This document shows, piece by piece, positions 44,494 to 52,752 of a DNA stretch of 64,000 nucleotides. Position 1 is the first letter of the stretch. Each line of letters starts with the position of its first letter. A program made the position numbers and the translations under genes. The notes under the pieces were generated by a model. That model had not been told where the DNA came from and did not search any database. It was given only the letters and a program-made list of their open reading frames with translations. The DNA is taken from positions 134,071 to 198,070 of the forward strand of contig NZ_GG697130.1 of NCBI RefSeq assembly GCF_000160575.1, given 5' to 3'. The stretch is from Weissella paramesenteroides ATCC 33313 (GTDB taxonomy: Bacteria; Bacillota; Bacilli; Lactobacillales; Lactobacillaceae).

Positions 44494-46665
44494 CTAAATT
44501 GAACAACTTTCACATTCATTAACACCAAACTCCTCCATATCATCCGTATAAGTACGAATATAGTAGATTGATTTGATACCCTTTTGATAAGCATACAATC
44601 TTAGAATGTTTAAGTCACGTGTGGTCATCTTTTCAGTATGACCATCCTTCCAGTCGTATAGTCCCGCAGGTATTGTGGAACGCATAAATAATGTCAATGC
44701 CATTCCTTGATCAATATGCTGTTGTGCTGCTGCATAAACATCAATAACACGGCGCATATCCATATTATACGCAGACTCATAGTAGGGTAACGTATCTGTT
44801 CCTAAATAAGGTGCCGGATAATAAATTTTTCCAATCTTCTTTTCTTGTCGCTCTTCAACACGATTAATGATAGGATGCAATGAAGCAGTTGCGTCATTCA
44901 CATATGAAATTGACCCAGTTGGCGCGATAGCCATGCGATATGCATTGTATAACCCATATTGCTTAACTGACTCCGCTAATGCAACCCAGTCTTCCTTTGT
45001 TGGGAAATGATGTACAGAAAAGATTTCTTTCACCTTATCTGTTTTTGGTGACCAATCTTCGTTAATATATTTATCAAAATAAGCACCACTAGCGTAAGTT
45101 GATTTTTCAAACTCATAAAAACTAGATTGACGTTCTTTCGCAATATTGTTTGAAGCAACCAAACTATAATAATTTAGCATCAAGAAGTAGGCATTAGTAA
45201 AGTCCAATGCCTCTTCATCACCATAATACATATGATTTTTAGCAAAAAAAGCGTGTAATCCCATGGCGCCAAGGCCAATTGCATGTGTCTGGCGATTACC
45301 TAACCTTACAGATGGCACAATATCGAGATCTGTTTGATCCGACACAAATGTTAATGCACGAACCATTGCATCGACTGACTTACCAAAGTTCTTTGTTGCC
45401 ATCATATTAACAATGTTAGTTGACCCAAGATTACATGAAACATCTGTTCCCAATTCATCATAAGTTTGCTCATTATTAATTTGTGATGCTCGTTGAACTT
45501 GTAATATTTCTGAACATAAGTTAGATGAAATAATCTTTCCAGCAATTGGGTTAGCAGCATTAACTGTATCTATATTGATAATATAAGGGTACCCAGATTC
45601 TTGCTGTAACTTTGAAATTTCAGTCTCTAGTTCACGAGCACGAATTTTCTTTTTGCGAATTTGCTTATTAGCCACCATGGCATCATATTCTGCCGTAATG
45701 TCTACATAATTAAATGGCTTGCCGTATACTCGCTCGACGTCATATGGAGAGAATAGGAACATATCTGAATTATTTTTAAGTAATTCATAGAATTTGTCAG
45801 GAACAGTTAAGCCAAGTGACAATGTTTTCACACGAATCTTTTCATCAGCATTTTCTTTTTTAGTTGCCAAAAAACTCATAATGTCTGGATGAAATACTGA
45901 TAAGTAGACAACTCCTGCACCATTACGTTGACCCATTTGGTTTGAGTATGAAAATGAGTCCTCCAATAGTTTCATAACAGGAACGACCCCAGATGCAGCA
46001 TTAGCAATGCCTTTGATTGGCGCGCCGGCCTCTCTCAAATTCGACAAAACAATACCTACACCACCACCAATTTTAGATAATTGAAGTGCTGAATTAATCA
46101 CACGTCCGATGGCATTCATATCGTCAGTTACCTGTAAAATGAAACATGAAACTAACTCTCCACGACGTGAACGCCCAGCATTTAGAAAAGAAGGAGTCGC
46201 CGGCTGATAACGTTGATGAATCATTTCATCAGCTAAATTCATGGCCAGTGTTTCATCCCCATTAGCATAAAATAGAACATTCATCACAATTCGATCATTA
46301 TAATTTTCAATGTAATAATCACCATCATTTGTTTTTAAAGCATATTGTGCATAAAACTTGTATGCAGCCATAAAAGACTTAAACTGAAAATTCTGTGATT
46401 CCAAATATGCATATAGCTTTTCAATGAAAGTCATCGTGTACTTGTTGACCATTTTTTGATCCACATAATCGTTTGCAATCAAATAATCAAAACGATCCTG
46501 TACTGAGTTAAATTGTTTCGTATTTGGCTTAACGTTCTCTTGAATAAAAGCCTGTAGCGCTTCAGTATCTTTCTGTAACTGAATACTATTATTTTTTGGA
46601 ATATTTAATTGGTTATTCAGATCAAAATAAGTTACCTTATCTAAATCCAGCGTTGCTAATGACAT
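44494..46665 (-). CDS. nrdE: Class Ib ribonucleotide reductase large subunit NrdE
   Basis: The 723-residue catalytic subunit reduces ribonucleoside diphosphates to deoxyribonucleotides. Active-site and allosteric landmarks include LVSCFILQVTDDMNAIGR, NLCSEILQ and PTGSISYVNDATASLHP. The C-terminal CESC pair (GVNECESCSI) is re-reduced by NrdH. I choose the ATG at 46665 since GGGGG lies six bases upstream and the N-terminus then fits the family; an in-frame start at 46719 lacks a site. It is the middle gene of nrdHEF. Confidence 0.97.
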   Translation of the reverse strand: MSLATLDLDKVTYFDLNNQLNIPKNNSIQLQKDTEALQAFIQENVKPNTKQFNSVQDRFDYLIANDYVDQKMVNKYTMTFIEKLYAYLESQNFQFKSFMAAYKFYAQYALKTNDGDYYIENYNDRIVMNVLFYANGDETLAMNLADEMIHQRYQPATPSFLNAGRSRRGELVSCFILQVTDDMNAIGRVINSALQLSKIGGGVGIVLSNLREAGAPIKGIANAASGVVPVMKLLEDSFSYSNQMGQRNGAGVVYLSVFHPDIMSFLATKKENADEKIRVKTLSLGLTVPDKFYELLKNNSDMFLFSPYDVERVYGKPFNYVDITAEYDAMVANKQIRKKKIRARELETEISKLQQESGYPYIINIDTVNAANPIAGKIISSNLCSEILQVQRASQINNEQTYDELGTDVSCNLGSTNIVNMMATKNFGKSVDAMVRALTFVSDQTDLDIVPSVRLGNRQTHAIGLGAMGLHAFFAKNHMYYGDEEALDFTNAYFLMLNYYSLVASNNIAKERQSSFYEFEKSTYASGAYFDKYINEDWSPKTDKVKEIFSVHHFPTKEDWVALAESVKQYGLYNAYRMAIAPTGSISYVNDATASLHPIINRVEERQEKKIGKIYYPAPYLGTDTLPYYESAYNMDMRRVIDVYAAAQQHIDQGMALTLFMRSTIPAGLYDWKDGHTEKMTTRDLNILRLYAYQKGIKSIYYIRTYTDDMEEFGVNECESCSI

Positions 46666-46750
46666 ATAATTCCCCCGCGTACCTAGTGTAAAGCGGAATC
46701 CCATTGATTGCACCGACACATAAGTATCTTAATTAATTATTTTGATTGAA

Positions 46751-46987
46751 TTAGATTGCTTTACTTAACTTTGCAAGCAAATCTGGTCGGAACCCTCTAA
46801 CAGGCTCCATATCTTCTGAAAAGACAACTGGTACTGATTGATAACCTTTGTCTTTTAAGAAGGCAAGTGCTTCAGCATCATTTTCAACATTCTTTTCTGA
46901 ATAGCTAATACCATATTGTGTTAATGTCTTCTTGGTCATAAGACATTGTATGCAGTTATTTTTTGTATATACGGTCACATTTTGCAT
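46751..46987 (-). CDS. nrdH: NrdH, glutaredoxin-like electron donor
   Basis: The 78-residue protein is a NrdH redoxin with the dithiol CIQC near residue 12 in VTVYTKNNCIQCLMTKKTL and the C-terminal FRPDLLAKL. It passes electrons to NrdE, itself being reduced by thioredoxin reductase. I start at the ATG at 46987 behind AGGTGA; the longer frame to 47056 adds an unrelated N-terminus. It heads the nrdHEF operon. Confidence 0.95.
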   Translation of the reverse strand: MQNVTVYTKNNCIQCLMTKKTLTQYGISYSEKNVENDAEALAFLKDKGYQSVPVVFSEDMEPVRGFRPDLLAKLSKAI

Positions 46988-47041
46988 ATTTTCACCTAAA
47001 CTTTCTTCTTCTATAAAACCTAACGCTTTGTTAATATGACA

Positions 47042-47060
47042 TTGAGTATAAACCACTCAA
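47042..47060. repeat. Inverted repeat in the nrdH-nrdI intergenic region
   Basis: TTGAGT and ACTCAA are separated by seven bases, between the nrdH start and its probable promoter. It does not match the NrdR box consensus I know, so its role is unknown. Confidence 0.3.
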
Positions 47061-47184
47061 CTAACTGTTTGCAAGCTATTAATTTGCTTAAAAAAAGGCT
47101 TGACATAGGCTTTATAGCACCACATAAGCATTTTGAGTGATTATTACAAAAAGATTAAATAATAACTTTCCGTTACATATTTAA

Positions 47185-47213
47185 TTGCTAATTATCATAA
47201 TATTTTTTAGACT
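47185..47213 (+). promoter_or_regulatory. Promoter of nrdI
   Basis: TTGCTA (47185-47190) and TAGACT (47208-47213) are spaced by 17 bases, about 30 bases before the nrdI start. A further TTGACA at 47100-47105 lacks a good -10. Confidence 0.4.
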
Positions 47214-47244
47214 TAATGTTAGTAGAAAATTTTGGAGGATAAAA

Positions 47245-47691
47245 ATGCCTATTCATCTGTTATATACTTCAATCTCCGGCAATACCCACTCATTTATTGA
47301 AAAACTAACAGCGTATGCTGAAACACAAGGACGTGTCACTTTTACCCCAATTGAGGTTTCAGATGCAACCCCTGACATAATTGAAGATGCACCCTTTTTT
47401 GTCTTTGTACCGACCTATTTAGATGGTGGCAACGGTATCGATAATGGTGTATTTGAAATATTGACGGATTGCCTACGTGAACAATTAGAGATCCCCGAAA
47501 ACCAACAACATTTATTAGGAATTATTGGATCGGGAAATAAAAATTTTAATGCCCAGTACATCTTAACAGCTCGCCGTTATGCGCTGCAATTTAATGTACC
47601 GTTAATTGCTAATTATGAATTGCGTGGTACGCCAACTGATGTCGAACGCGTTTATAACGCAATCCAACAACGTTTAGAAGAAATCAAATAA
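47245..47691 (+). CDS. nrdI: NrdI flavodoxin-like protein
   Basis: The 148-residue flavoprotein supplies the oxidant that assembles the dimanganese-tyrosyl radical in NrdF. The FMN-binding loop TSISGNTHSFIEKL is at residues 8-21, and IIGSGNKNFNAQY is the second characteristic loop. The ATG at 47245 has GGAGG six bases upstream; an earlier in-frame ATG at 47185 overlaps the promoter. It is divergent from nrdHEF, separated by about 260 bases, instead of being inside that operon as in many Firmicutes. Confidence 0.95.
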   Translation: MPIHLLYTSISGNTHSFIEKLTAYAETQGRVTFTPIEVSDATPDIIEDAPFFVFVPTYLDGGNGIDNGVFEILTDCLREQLEIPENQQHLLGIIGSGNKNFNAQYILTARRYALQFNVPLIANYELRGTPTDVERVYNAIQQRLEEIK

Positions 47692-47714
47692 TTAAAGAGT
47701 CGAAGTTTAAAATC

Positions 47715-48368
47715 ATGCCAGTTACTAAACAAAAAACTAAAAAGGTCTCACTCACAAAACAACGGCGTGCAGAAACGTGGCACCAATTAACTAGTGAGCA
47801 ACAAGCTGCTATACAAAAGCATATTCGTTATCAACAAACATCACTATTTATGAATCATGAATTAGTCGGACATGGGCGACATTGGTCCTTAGTTGCTTAT
47901 CATGAAAATTTTAATTATGAAGACACTCATAAACCTCAGTTATATTGTGACTGTGGTCGTCGCCTAAAGTATCAATACGTTCTTGCCAATGATTTGGGTG
48001 AAGAAATAAAACTAGGTATCACTCATTTTGCTGATCATATCGGCATTCCTGAACCAGTCGCTCGCCAATTACAAACTGAAATCCATCAATTAAATTTTGG
48101 ACTCGATGAATTGTTGCAACGTATCCGTCGACATGCTGGTTTAAATCAGGAAATGCGCCACTGGTTTATTGATCATCAAACGGCATTTAAAAACTTACCC
48201 CCACAGACGGTCGAATTTATTCTCCAGAACTTACCCCCAGAAAGAGAAGTACAAGCCGACATTGTGCGTGAATTTAAAAAAGCAACTTATGTAAAAAAAC
48301 CTCGTACACATCACAAGAAATCGAAGCTTGATAAAAATGCTTGGCAAGAACTTTTCCGAGACATTTGA
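47715..48368 (+). CDS. Conserved-looking protein with a CxC motif, function unknown
   Basis: I do not recognise the family with certainty. The 217-residue soluble protein has a basic N-terminus, a central block YHENFNYEDTHKPQLYCDCG followed by RRLKYQYVLAN with a single CxC pair, a GITHFADHIGIP motif, and a basic C-terminal tail (KKPRTHHKKSKLDKNAW). The charge pattern suggests nucleic-acid or ribosome contact; this is inference. It follows nrdI by 23 bases and is followed by another small gene, so it is probably cotranscribed with nrdI. Confidence 0.8.
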   Translation: MPVTKQKTKKVSLTKQRRAETWHQLTSEQQAAIQKHIRYQQTSLFMNHELVGHGRHWSLVAYHENFNYEDTHKPQLYCDCGRRLKYQYVLANDLGEEIKLGITHFADHIGIPEPVARQLQTEIHQLNFGLDELLQRIRRHAGLNQEMRHWFIDHQTAFKNLPPQTVEFILQNLPPEREVQADIVREFKKATYVKKPRTHHKKSKLDKNAWQELFRDI

Positions 48369-48382
48369 AATAAGGAGTTATG

Positions 48383-48643
48383 ATGATCAAAATTTACCTT
48401 GCACCAACCGTAAAGCCAAGATTTGCCCTACTAGTTGATGAAAGTCGTGAACTAGTTTCTCAAGTTTATCCTATTCAAGTCCACACTTTTCCATCAGAGT
48501 TAAGGCAAATAAAATTTTCTGATATGATGGCACTCCATACCAAACAAACACAGCTACTGGCAAATAACAATTATTGGTTATGGCCCATTGACGAAAGTAC
48601 AAATCACTTTCCATTGAACACACAGCAACATGTAAAAAATTAA
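48383..48643 (+). CDS. Small hypothetical protein
   Basis: The 86-residue soluble protein is not recognised. It begins MIKIYLAPTVKPRFALLVDE and contains no membrane segment or known motif. Two ATG codons stand in tandem at 48380 and 48383; the second has better spacing to AAGGAG. It lies 14 bases after the CxC protein gene and is the last gene before a strong terminator, so the three-gene unit nrdI-CxC protein-small protein is likely one transcript. Confidence 0.75.
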   Translation: MIKIYLAPTVKPRFALLVDESRELVSQVYPIQVHTFPSELRQIKFSDMMALHTKQTQLLANNNYWLWPIDESTNHFPLNTQQHVKN

Positions 48644-48652
48644 TATAAAAAT

Positions 48653-48704
48653 AAAAAGGTTACATCTAAACTGGAATCATTCCCAGTTTAAGATGTAACC
48701 TTTT
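48653..48704. terminator. Bidirectional terminator between the nrdI operon and the LysM gene
   Basis: AAAAGGTTACATCT followed by AAACTGG pairs with its complement across a short loop, with A/T runs on both sides, between convergent genes. Confidence 0.88.
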
Positions 48705-48739
48705 AAATTTTATAAGTTAGTTGTTTAAACCCACTCGGT

Positions 48740-49378
48740 TTACCACCAACCGTTAGCTGCACGGAATGAAATGGCATTTTCAACTGAACCGTAACGTGAA
48801 GTTGCGTAGTTCAACATACCTTGTGTTTGTGATGCAACAGAGCCATAGCCCCATGATTGATTAGTTTGACCTAATCCATGATATTGACCATTTGATGCAT
48901 TAACATTTCCGCCTGACTCAGGCATTACAACTGAAGTCCACAATGCTGAAGTTCCACCAGCAGCAATAAATTGGTCATATGTTGATCCTGAAGCTGAACT
49001 TGTTGAAGTAGTTTGTGTTGTTGCTGCACTAGATGCTGGCGCAGCTTGTGAAGTTGCCTGACTAGCAGCTGGTGCTACTGAAGCGACTGAAGTTGCGGCT
49101 GATTGTTGTGTAGCAACAGCACTAGATGCTGGTGTTACAGCTGGTGTTGAAGCTGCAACTTGATCATCTAATTCAAATTGCTCACCAACAAAAATCAAGT
49201 TGGCATCTGCAATTTTGTTAACATTCAAGATACGGTCAACTGTGGTGTTATGATTTGCGGCGATTGATGATAGAGTGTCTCCTGACTTAACAGTGTACGT
49301 ATCAGCTGATACGTCAGTGGCCATTGCAGCAGTTGCAATACCAGCGACAGTTAATGCAGTAAGTACTTTCTTATTCAT
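48740..49378 (-). CDS. Secreted LysM protein with Apf-type C-terminal domain
   Basis: The 212-residue precursor has a signal peptide with cleavage likely after VSADA-like text (about residue 26), one LysM domain (about 27-70, TYTVKSGDTLSSIAANHNTT) that binds peptidoglycan, a 65-residue Ala/Ser/Thr/Gln linker, and a C-terminal domain seen in aggregation-promoting factors: ALWTSVVMPESGGNVNASNG, then YHGLGQTNQSWGYGSVASQ and a terminal ANGWW. The domain resembles lysozyme-like transglycosylase folds. It acts at the cell surface. The AAGGAGA site and an extended -10 TGCTATAAT upstream suggest strong expression. Confidence 0.92.
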   Translation of the reverse strand: MNKKVLTALTVAGIATAAMATDVSADTYTVKSGDTLSSIAANHNTTVDRILNVNKIADANLIFVGEQFELDDQVAASTPAVTPASSAVATQQSAATSVASVAPAASQATSQAAPASSAATTQTTSTSSASGSTYDQFIAAGGTSALWTSVVMPESGGNVNASNGQYHGLGQTNQSWGYGSVASQTQGMLNYATSRYGSVENAISFRAANGWW

Positions 49379-49791
49379 GGTAAATAATTCTCCTTGATGT
49401 TTGCTAATTATAGCATTTAATCTATCCAGTCCTCTGCAACACAGGAATTATCACTGCGTTGGGAACTGAACTCTTAACGACAAGTAATAGTTTACCAAGC
49501 TCAGACTGTTATTCGTTACAATGCTGCGACATTGCGTTACACATGTATCACAAACAAACTTTTTGTTAGAAATTAAATTGTAACATCATACCTTGTACCG
49601 TTCTAAATGACTGTCATAATAGCTTTCTTAAAATAATGATTAACCGGTTAAATAAGAACATTAATTTTATCAAAATCGCTAAATTCTTTTTAACACTTTA
49701 TATTTTTAGAAATAAAGCTTTATTGATTACGACAATGTAACAGTATTAAAGTTAATTTATTTCTCGTTTTTTTACTTTTAGATTGATAAAA
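49379..49791. other. Intergenic region upstream of the LysM gene
   Basis: About 410 bases without a gene. The LysM-gene promoter (TGCTATAAT, minus strand, near 49408-49416) is close to the start codon. Further upstream I see a CAATG/CATTG small hairpin and two TGTAAC boxes 21 bases apart, which do not fit the WalR spacing. No c-di-AMP riboswitch is recognisable. The rest is AT-rich. Confidence 0.5.
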
Positions 49792-49821
49792 AGCAGTTCG
49801 ACGAATGGACGTCAAACTGCT
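49787..49821 (-). terminator. Terminator of the csp-nudix-mtnN-DUF1831 gene run
   Basis: Minus-strand stem AGCAGTTTGACG/CGTCGAACTGCT with a G-U pair is followed by five T, 12 bases after the DUF1831 gene. Confidence 0.85.
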
Positions 49822-49832
49822 CCTAAAATGTC

Positions 49833-50174
49833 TTATACTTTTTTTATGATTTCCCGTGTAACTAATTCATTCAAATAAAAGCGATACAATGATACTAAAT
49901 CTTCATGATGTTCATGTTTAAAAATGTTTATTGTTGCATTGCCACTAGGATTAATCGTCTTTATTTTAATGCCCGTCAATTGTTTGTTCACAACAACTTT
50001 TAACTTAATCGCATTATCTAACCCTTTTTCTGGTTCTAATGAACGATTCATCACGTATGATCCGGCATTATTCTTTACAAAACCAGTATCGCCTAATGCA
50101 TATTGTTTTAATTGTGGATTAAATTGGTAGACAACATCATCCCCAGGAACTTTAACAGTTGTTTCAAAGGCCAT
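49833..50174 (-). CDS. DUF1831-family protein
   Basis: The 113-residue cytosolic protein matches the small DUF1831 family of lactobacilli, with MAFETTVKVPGDDVVYQFNP at the start and INIFKHEHHEDLV near the end. No function is known. It is the last gene of a short operon, 23 bases after mtnN, and is closed by a terminator. The ribosome binding site is AGGAGGAG. Confidence 0.82.
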   Translation of the reverse strand: MAFETTVKVPGDDVVYQFNPQLKQYALGDTGFVKNNAGSYVMNRSLEPEKGLDNAIKLKVVVNKQLTGIKIKTINPSGNATINIFKHEHHEDLVSLYRFYLNELVTREIIKKV

Positions 50175-50197
50175 TTTAATCTCCTCCTCTACTATGA

Positions 50198-50893
50198 TTA
50201 AGCTTGTGCCTCAAAAAAATTAATGAGAACTTGTGCCGATTGTTGTCCTGCCTCAACAATAAAATCGTCAAAAGTCATCCCTGCTTCACCGTTAGCATTG
50301 TCTGAAATGGCACGCACAACTGCAAATGGCACATCAAAATAATTAGCCACCTGAGCAATTGAGGCACCTTCCATTTCTGCTGATTGTGCTTCAGGAAAGT
50401 GTGTTAAGATTGTTTGCTTTTGCTCATTACTTGCAATAAACGAATCACTTGTCACAACTAATCCTCGCACCAAACGAGCATCTGTCACTTTCTCATATGA
50501 TTCTGACAAATCATTTGATAAATCAGTATCTGCTTTAAAACGAGCAGGTTGTTGTGGTACTTGCCCATATGCATATCCAAAAGCACGCGCATCTGCATCT
50601 GCATACGCAAGGTAATCAGCAATGACAATATCACCAATTCGTAAATCAGTTCCCAAAGCACCTGCTGACCCCGAGTTAATTACGGCATCAACACCAAAAT
50701 TAGTGATTAGTAACGTCGTGGTTAAAGCAGAAGCAACCTTACCAATACCGGATTCTACAACGACAACATCCACATGACCAATCTTTCCATGATGAAATAG
50801 TTTTCCCGCAATGGTTGTCTTTTTTTCATCAATCATTGCATCAACTAATGCTGCCTTTTCCTCTGCCATTGCATTTATTACACCATATCGCAT
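50198..50893 (-). CDS. mtnN: 5'-methylthioadenosine/S-adenosylhomocysteine nucleosidase
   Basis: The 231-residue enzyme cleaves MTA and SAH to adenine and the thio-ribosyl product, recycling methyl-cycle by-products and making the AI-2 precursor S-ribosylhomocysteine. MRYGVINAMAEEKAAL, INSGSAGALGTDLRIGDIVI and the active-site segment SAEMEGASIAQVAN with FAVVRAISDNANG identify it. Length is normal. It starts behind AAAGGAGAG and is cotranscribed with the genes on both sides. Confidence 0.96.
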   Translation of the reverse strand: MRYGVINAMAEEKAALVDAMIDEKKTTIAGKLFHHGKIGHVDVVVVESGIGKVASALTTTLLITNFGVDAVINSGSAGALGTDLRIGDIVIADYLAYADADARAFGYAYGQVPQQPARFKADTDLSNDLSESYEKVTDARLVRGLVVTSDSFIASNEQKQTILTHFPEAQSAEMEGASIAQVANYFDVPFAVVRAISDNANGEAGMTFDDFIVEAGQQSAQVLINFFEAQA

Positions 50894-50924
50894 TAAAAAA
50901 TCTCTCCTTTATTTTAATCGTCTA

Positions 50925-51218
50925 CTACAAAAAGAATAGTATTAGGTAAGTTATAATAATTAACACTATCAAAACAATAATCGTTACATTTAACCGATGT
51001 TTCAATCGTGATGTTTTACCATTCTTTGTCAGCTTACGTGTTTGTGAATCCAATTCATAACGACCATGTCTGGTAATTCGGTGCTCTTCACGAGTTAATA
51101 ATTCAGGTGAAGCAATATTATCCTCGCGATTCTCACCTTCTACCCCCGGCTTAGAATTATCAACAACTTTTGAACGTTGTTGCCGAGTTGTTACTTGTGA
51201 CTTTTTTTTAAATACCAT
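50925..51218 (-). CDS. Small tail-anchored membrane protein
   Basis: The 97-residue protein has a charged hydrophilic N-terminal 75 residues (many K, R, E, N) and one C-terminal hydrophobic segment of about 20 residues (VTIIVLIVLIIITYLILFFL), so it is probably anchored with the bulk in the cytosol. No known domain is recognised. It lies between the Nudix gene (12-base gap) and mtnN, the place where a short hypothetical gene is often found in lactobacilli. The ATG at 51218 follows AGGTGA. Confidence 0.78.
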   Translation of the reverse strand: MVFKKKSQVTTRQQRSKVVDNSKPGVEGENREDNIASPELLTREEHRITRHGRYELDSQTRKLTKNGKTSRLKHRLNVTIIVLIVLIIITYLILFFL

Positions 51219-51230
51219 TATGTTCACCTA

Positions 51231-51794
51231 TTATTGTAAAGTACGCCAGTAAAGGTATGCCATATTAGTCTTAGCATCCTCCAATTGTCCGTTCTCAAAT
51301 AATACAGTGGCTTCTTCATAACTAACATAAACTAAGTCAATTTTTTCATCATCATCTTGTGGTAATTCGTGTGTCACAGACGATAAATCAGTTGCTAGAT
51401 ATAGCGTCATGTACTCATTTGAAAAACCAATTGAAGAATAAAATCCCGTTATTTTCTCCACATGATGCGCTTGAAGTCTTGTTTCTTCATTTAATTCCCG
51501 ATTTACTGCATCAAGTGTTGTTTTGTCTCGCGTATCAATTTTACCAGCAGGCACTTCCAAGGTTAATTTTTGAACTGGAGCACGCCATTGTTTTTCTAGA
51601 ATCATTTTGTTATCTGCTGTCAGTGCTAGAATCGCAATTGCATCGGCATGATAGACAATATCACGTTTTGCTTGACGACCATCAGGTAATGCAACTGTCT
51701 GTTCTGCCGCCCGAATGATATGGCCATTATACTTTTCTTCCTCATTTAAGACCGTTTCCTTAAATTTATTCGTATCTGCTGATAAATCTATCAT
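51231..51794 (-). CDS. nudF: Nudix hydrolase, ADP-ribose pyrophosphatase type
   Basis: The 187-residue protein resembles NudF, which splits ADP-ribose into AMP and ribose-5-phosphate. The Nudix box is present but slightly irregular: PAGKIDTRDKTTLDAVNREL then NEETRL, with the metal-binding RELNEE intact, one extra residue in the loop and R in place of the usual glycine. The start at 51794 has GGAGG nine bases upstream; an in-frame TTG at 51809 lies in the site itself. It belongs to the operon with mtnN. Confidence 0.9.
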   Translation of the reverse strand: MIDLSADTNKFKETVLNEEEKYNGHIIRAAEQTVALPDGRQAKRDIVYHADAIAILALTADNKMILEKQWRAPVQKLTLEVPAGKIDTRDKTTLDAVNRELNEETRLQAHHVEKITGFYSSIGFSNEYMTLYLATDLSSVTHELPQDDDEKIDLVYVSYEEATVLFENGQLEDAKTNMAYLYWRTLQ

Positions 51795-51816
51795 GTCATT
51801 GACCTCCAATCAATTA

Positions 51817-52026
51817 TTAATCCAAGACTTCAACTGCTGCTGCTTGAGGACCACGAATACCTTGAACAACAACTAATTTAACCTCTTGACCAACCGTCAA
51901 ATCACGAACTCGTGGCGTTTGAATTGCTGAAAAATGTACAAAGACATCATCTTCACCTTTCAATTCAATAAAACCAAAGCCCTTATCTGATTGCCATGTT
52001 TTTACGTATCCACTAATTTTTTCCAT
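51817..52026 (-). CDS. Cold shock-type RNA chaperone (CspA family)
   Basis: The 69-residue single-domain protein has RNP1 KGFGFIE and RNP2 VFVHFSAI, the nucleic-acid-binding faces of the cold shock fold. It melts mRNA secondary structure and is often abundant. I start at the ATG at 52026 with AAGGAG seven bases upstream; the longer frame adds a spurious N-terminus overlapping the upstream gene. It has no CspA-type long leader here. Confidence 0.96.
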   Translation of the reverse strand: MEKISGYVKTWQSDKGFGFIELKGEDDVFVHFSAIQTPRVRDLTVGQEVKLVVVQGIRGPQAAAVEVLD

Positions 52027-52043
52027 GTATTTACTCCTTATTC

Positions 52044-52415
52044 TTAAGTACGAGTTATAAAGTAGGCAAAGGCTGAAATACCAATTAAAACAACATAGCT
52101 GGCAAGTGTACTGATTCGCCACCAAATAAGCCAAAATCGTCTTGTCTCGAAATTTTCACGGACAAATCCTTGATATAGAGCCAGCGCAATACCCCAAACA
52201 ACAAACATTAACAGCATAGGCGCAAGCATTATGATATGCCAAACCTCAAACGTTGTCACAGCAATGCTCCACCATGCAAAAAAAACAGCAATATCTGTAA
52301 CCTTTATATTCTTTGGCCAATTATTTTGAAAAAACACTTGTTTGATAATCCAAAGTACAATTAGCAGAATTATAGCAATGAAAACGGTAACTGGCCAATT
52401 AAATAATGTCAGCAT
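52044..52415 (-). CDS. DUF3397-family membrane protein
   Basis: The 123-residue protein has four hydrophobic segments (about residues 5-28, 42-60, 64-83 and 100-120) and fits the DUF3397 family of Firmicutes membrane proteins, whose function is unknown. In other lactobacilli a DUF3397 gene often sits just upstream of mraZ, so its place here beside the cold shock gene is different. The start follows AAGGAGG. It lies 17 bases before the cold shock gene. Confidence 0.8.
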   Translation of the reverse strand: MLTLFNWPVTVFIAIILLIVLWIIKQVFFQNNWPKNIKVTDIAVFFAWWSIAVTTFEVWHIIMLAPMLLMFVVWGIALALYQGFVRENFETRRFWLIWWRISTLASYVVLIGISAFAYFITRT

Positions 52416-52480
52416 CCTTGCCTCCTTAAATTCATTAATCTATTTATTATACCTTTATTTAATCGCTCTGTGGTACGTTA

Positions 52481-52489
52481 TACCATTTT
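52481..52489 (+). promoter_or_regulatory. Extended -10 promoter of the DUF4044 gene
   Basis: TGATACAAT, an extended -10 element, ends about 30 bases before the ATG at 52530 (near 52493-52501 by count). No strong -35 box is visible. Confidence 0.4.
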
Positions 52490-52529
52490 TTTGATACAAT
52501 AGACTAAATGAAAAGTTAGAGGTACCATA

Positions 52530-52652
52530 ATGCAAAAAAATACGAAAAAGAAAAAATCAACAATGCAAAAGGTTATTCAAGGATTTGTCATCTTTATGCT
52601 TATTCTATCATTTGCCAGTGTATTCATTACCTTGTTGCAAATTTCTTTCTAA
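52530..52652 (+). CDS. DUF4044-type small membrane protein
   Basis: This 40-residue frame begins MQKNTKKKKSTMQKVIQGFV and ends in a single hydrophobic helix (VIFMLILSFASVFITLLQI). A lysine-rich head followed by one membrane segment is the pattern of the DUF4044 family of lactic acid bacteria. AGAGGT lies seven bases before the ATG, and an extended -10 promoter lies upstream. It is a monocistronic gene convergent with the PurK-like gene. Function is unknown. Confidence 0.78.
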   Translation: MQKNTKKKKSTMQKVIQGFVIFMLILSFASVFITLLQISF

Positions 52653-52660
52653 CCAAATAC

Positions 52661-52713
52661 AAAAAACAAAGGGCTGGGACGTTTTGACGTTCCAGCCCTT
52701 TAAACGTGTTCCA
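52661..52713 (-). terminator. Terminator of the cydDC-GH73-PurK-like run; hairpin repeat C
   Basis: A near-perfect stem AAAGGGCTGGGACG paired with CGTTCCAGCCCTTT (52668-52701) is followed on the minus strand by a T-rich tract (52661-52667). On the other side is the tail TAAACGTGTTCCAA, identical to that of hairpin repeat B. Confidence 0.82.
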
Positions 52714-52752
52714 AAAGACTAAATCCTTGCTGTAACACGCGCTTTTTTTCAT

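Noticed and set aside
49379..49791. c-di-AMP riboswitch or WalR sites upstream of the LysM gene
   Set aside because: The conserved ydaO blocks are absent, and the two TGTAAC boxes are 21 bases apart rather than in WalR register; the promoter also lies close to the start codon.
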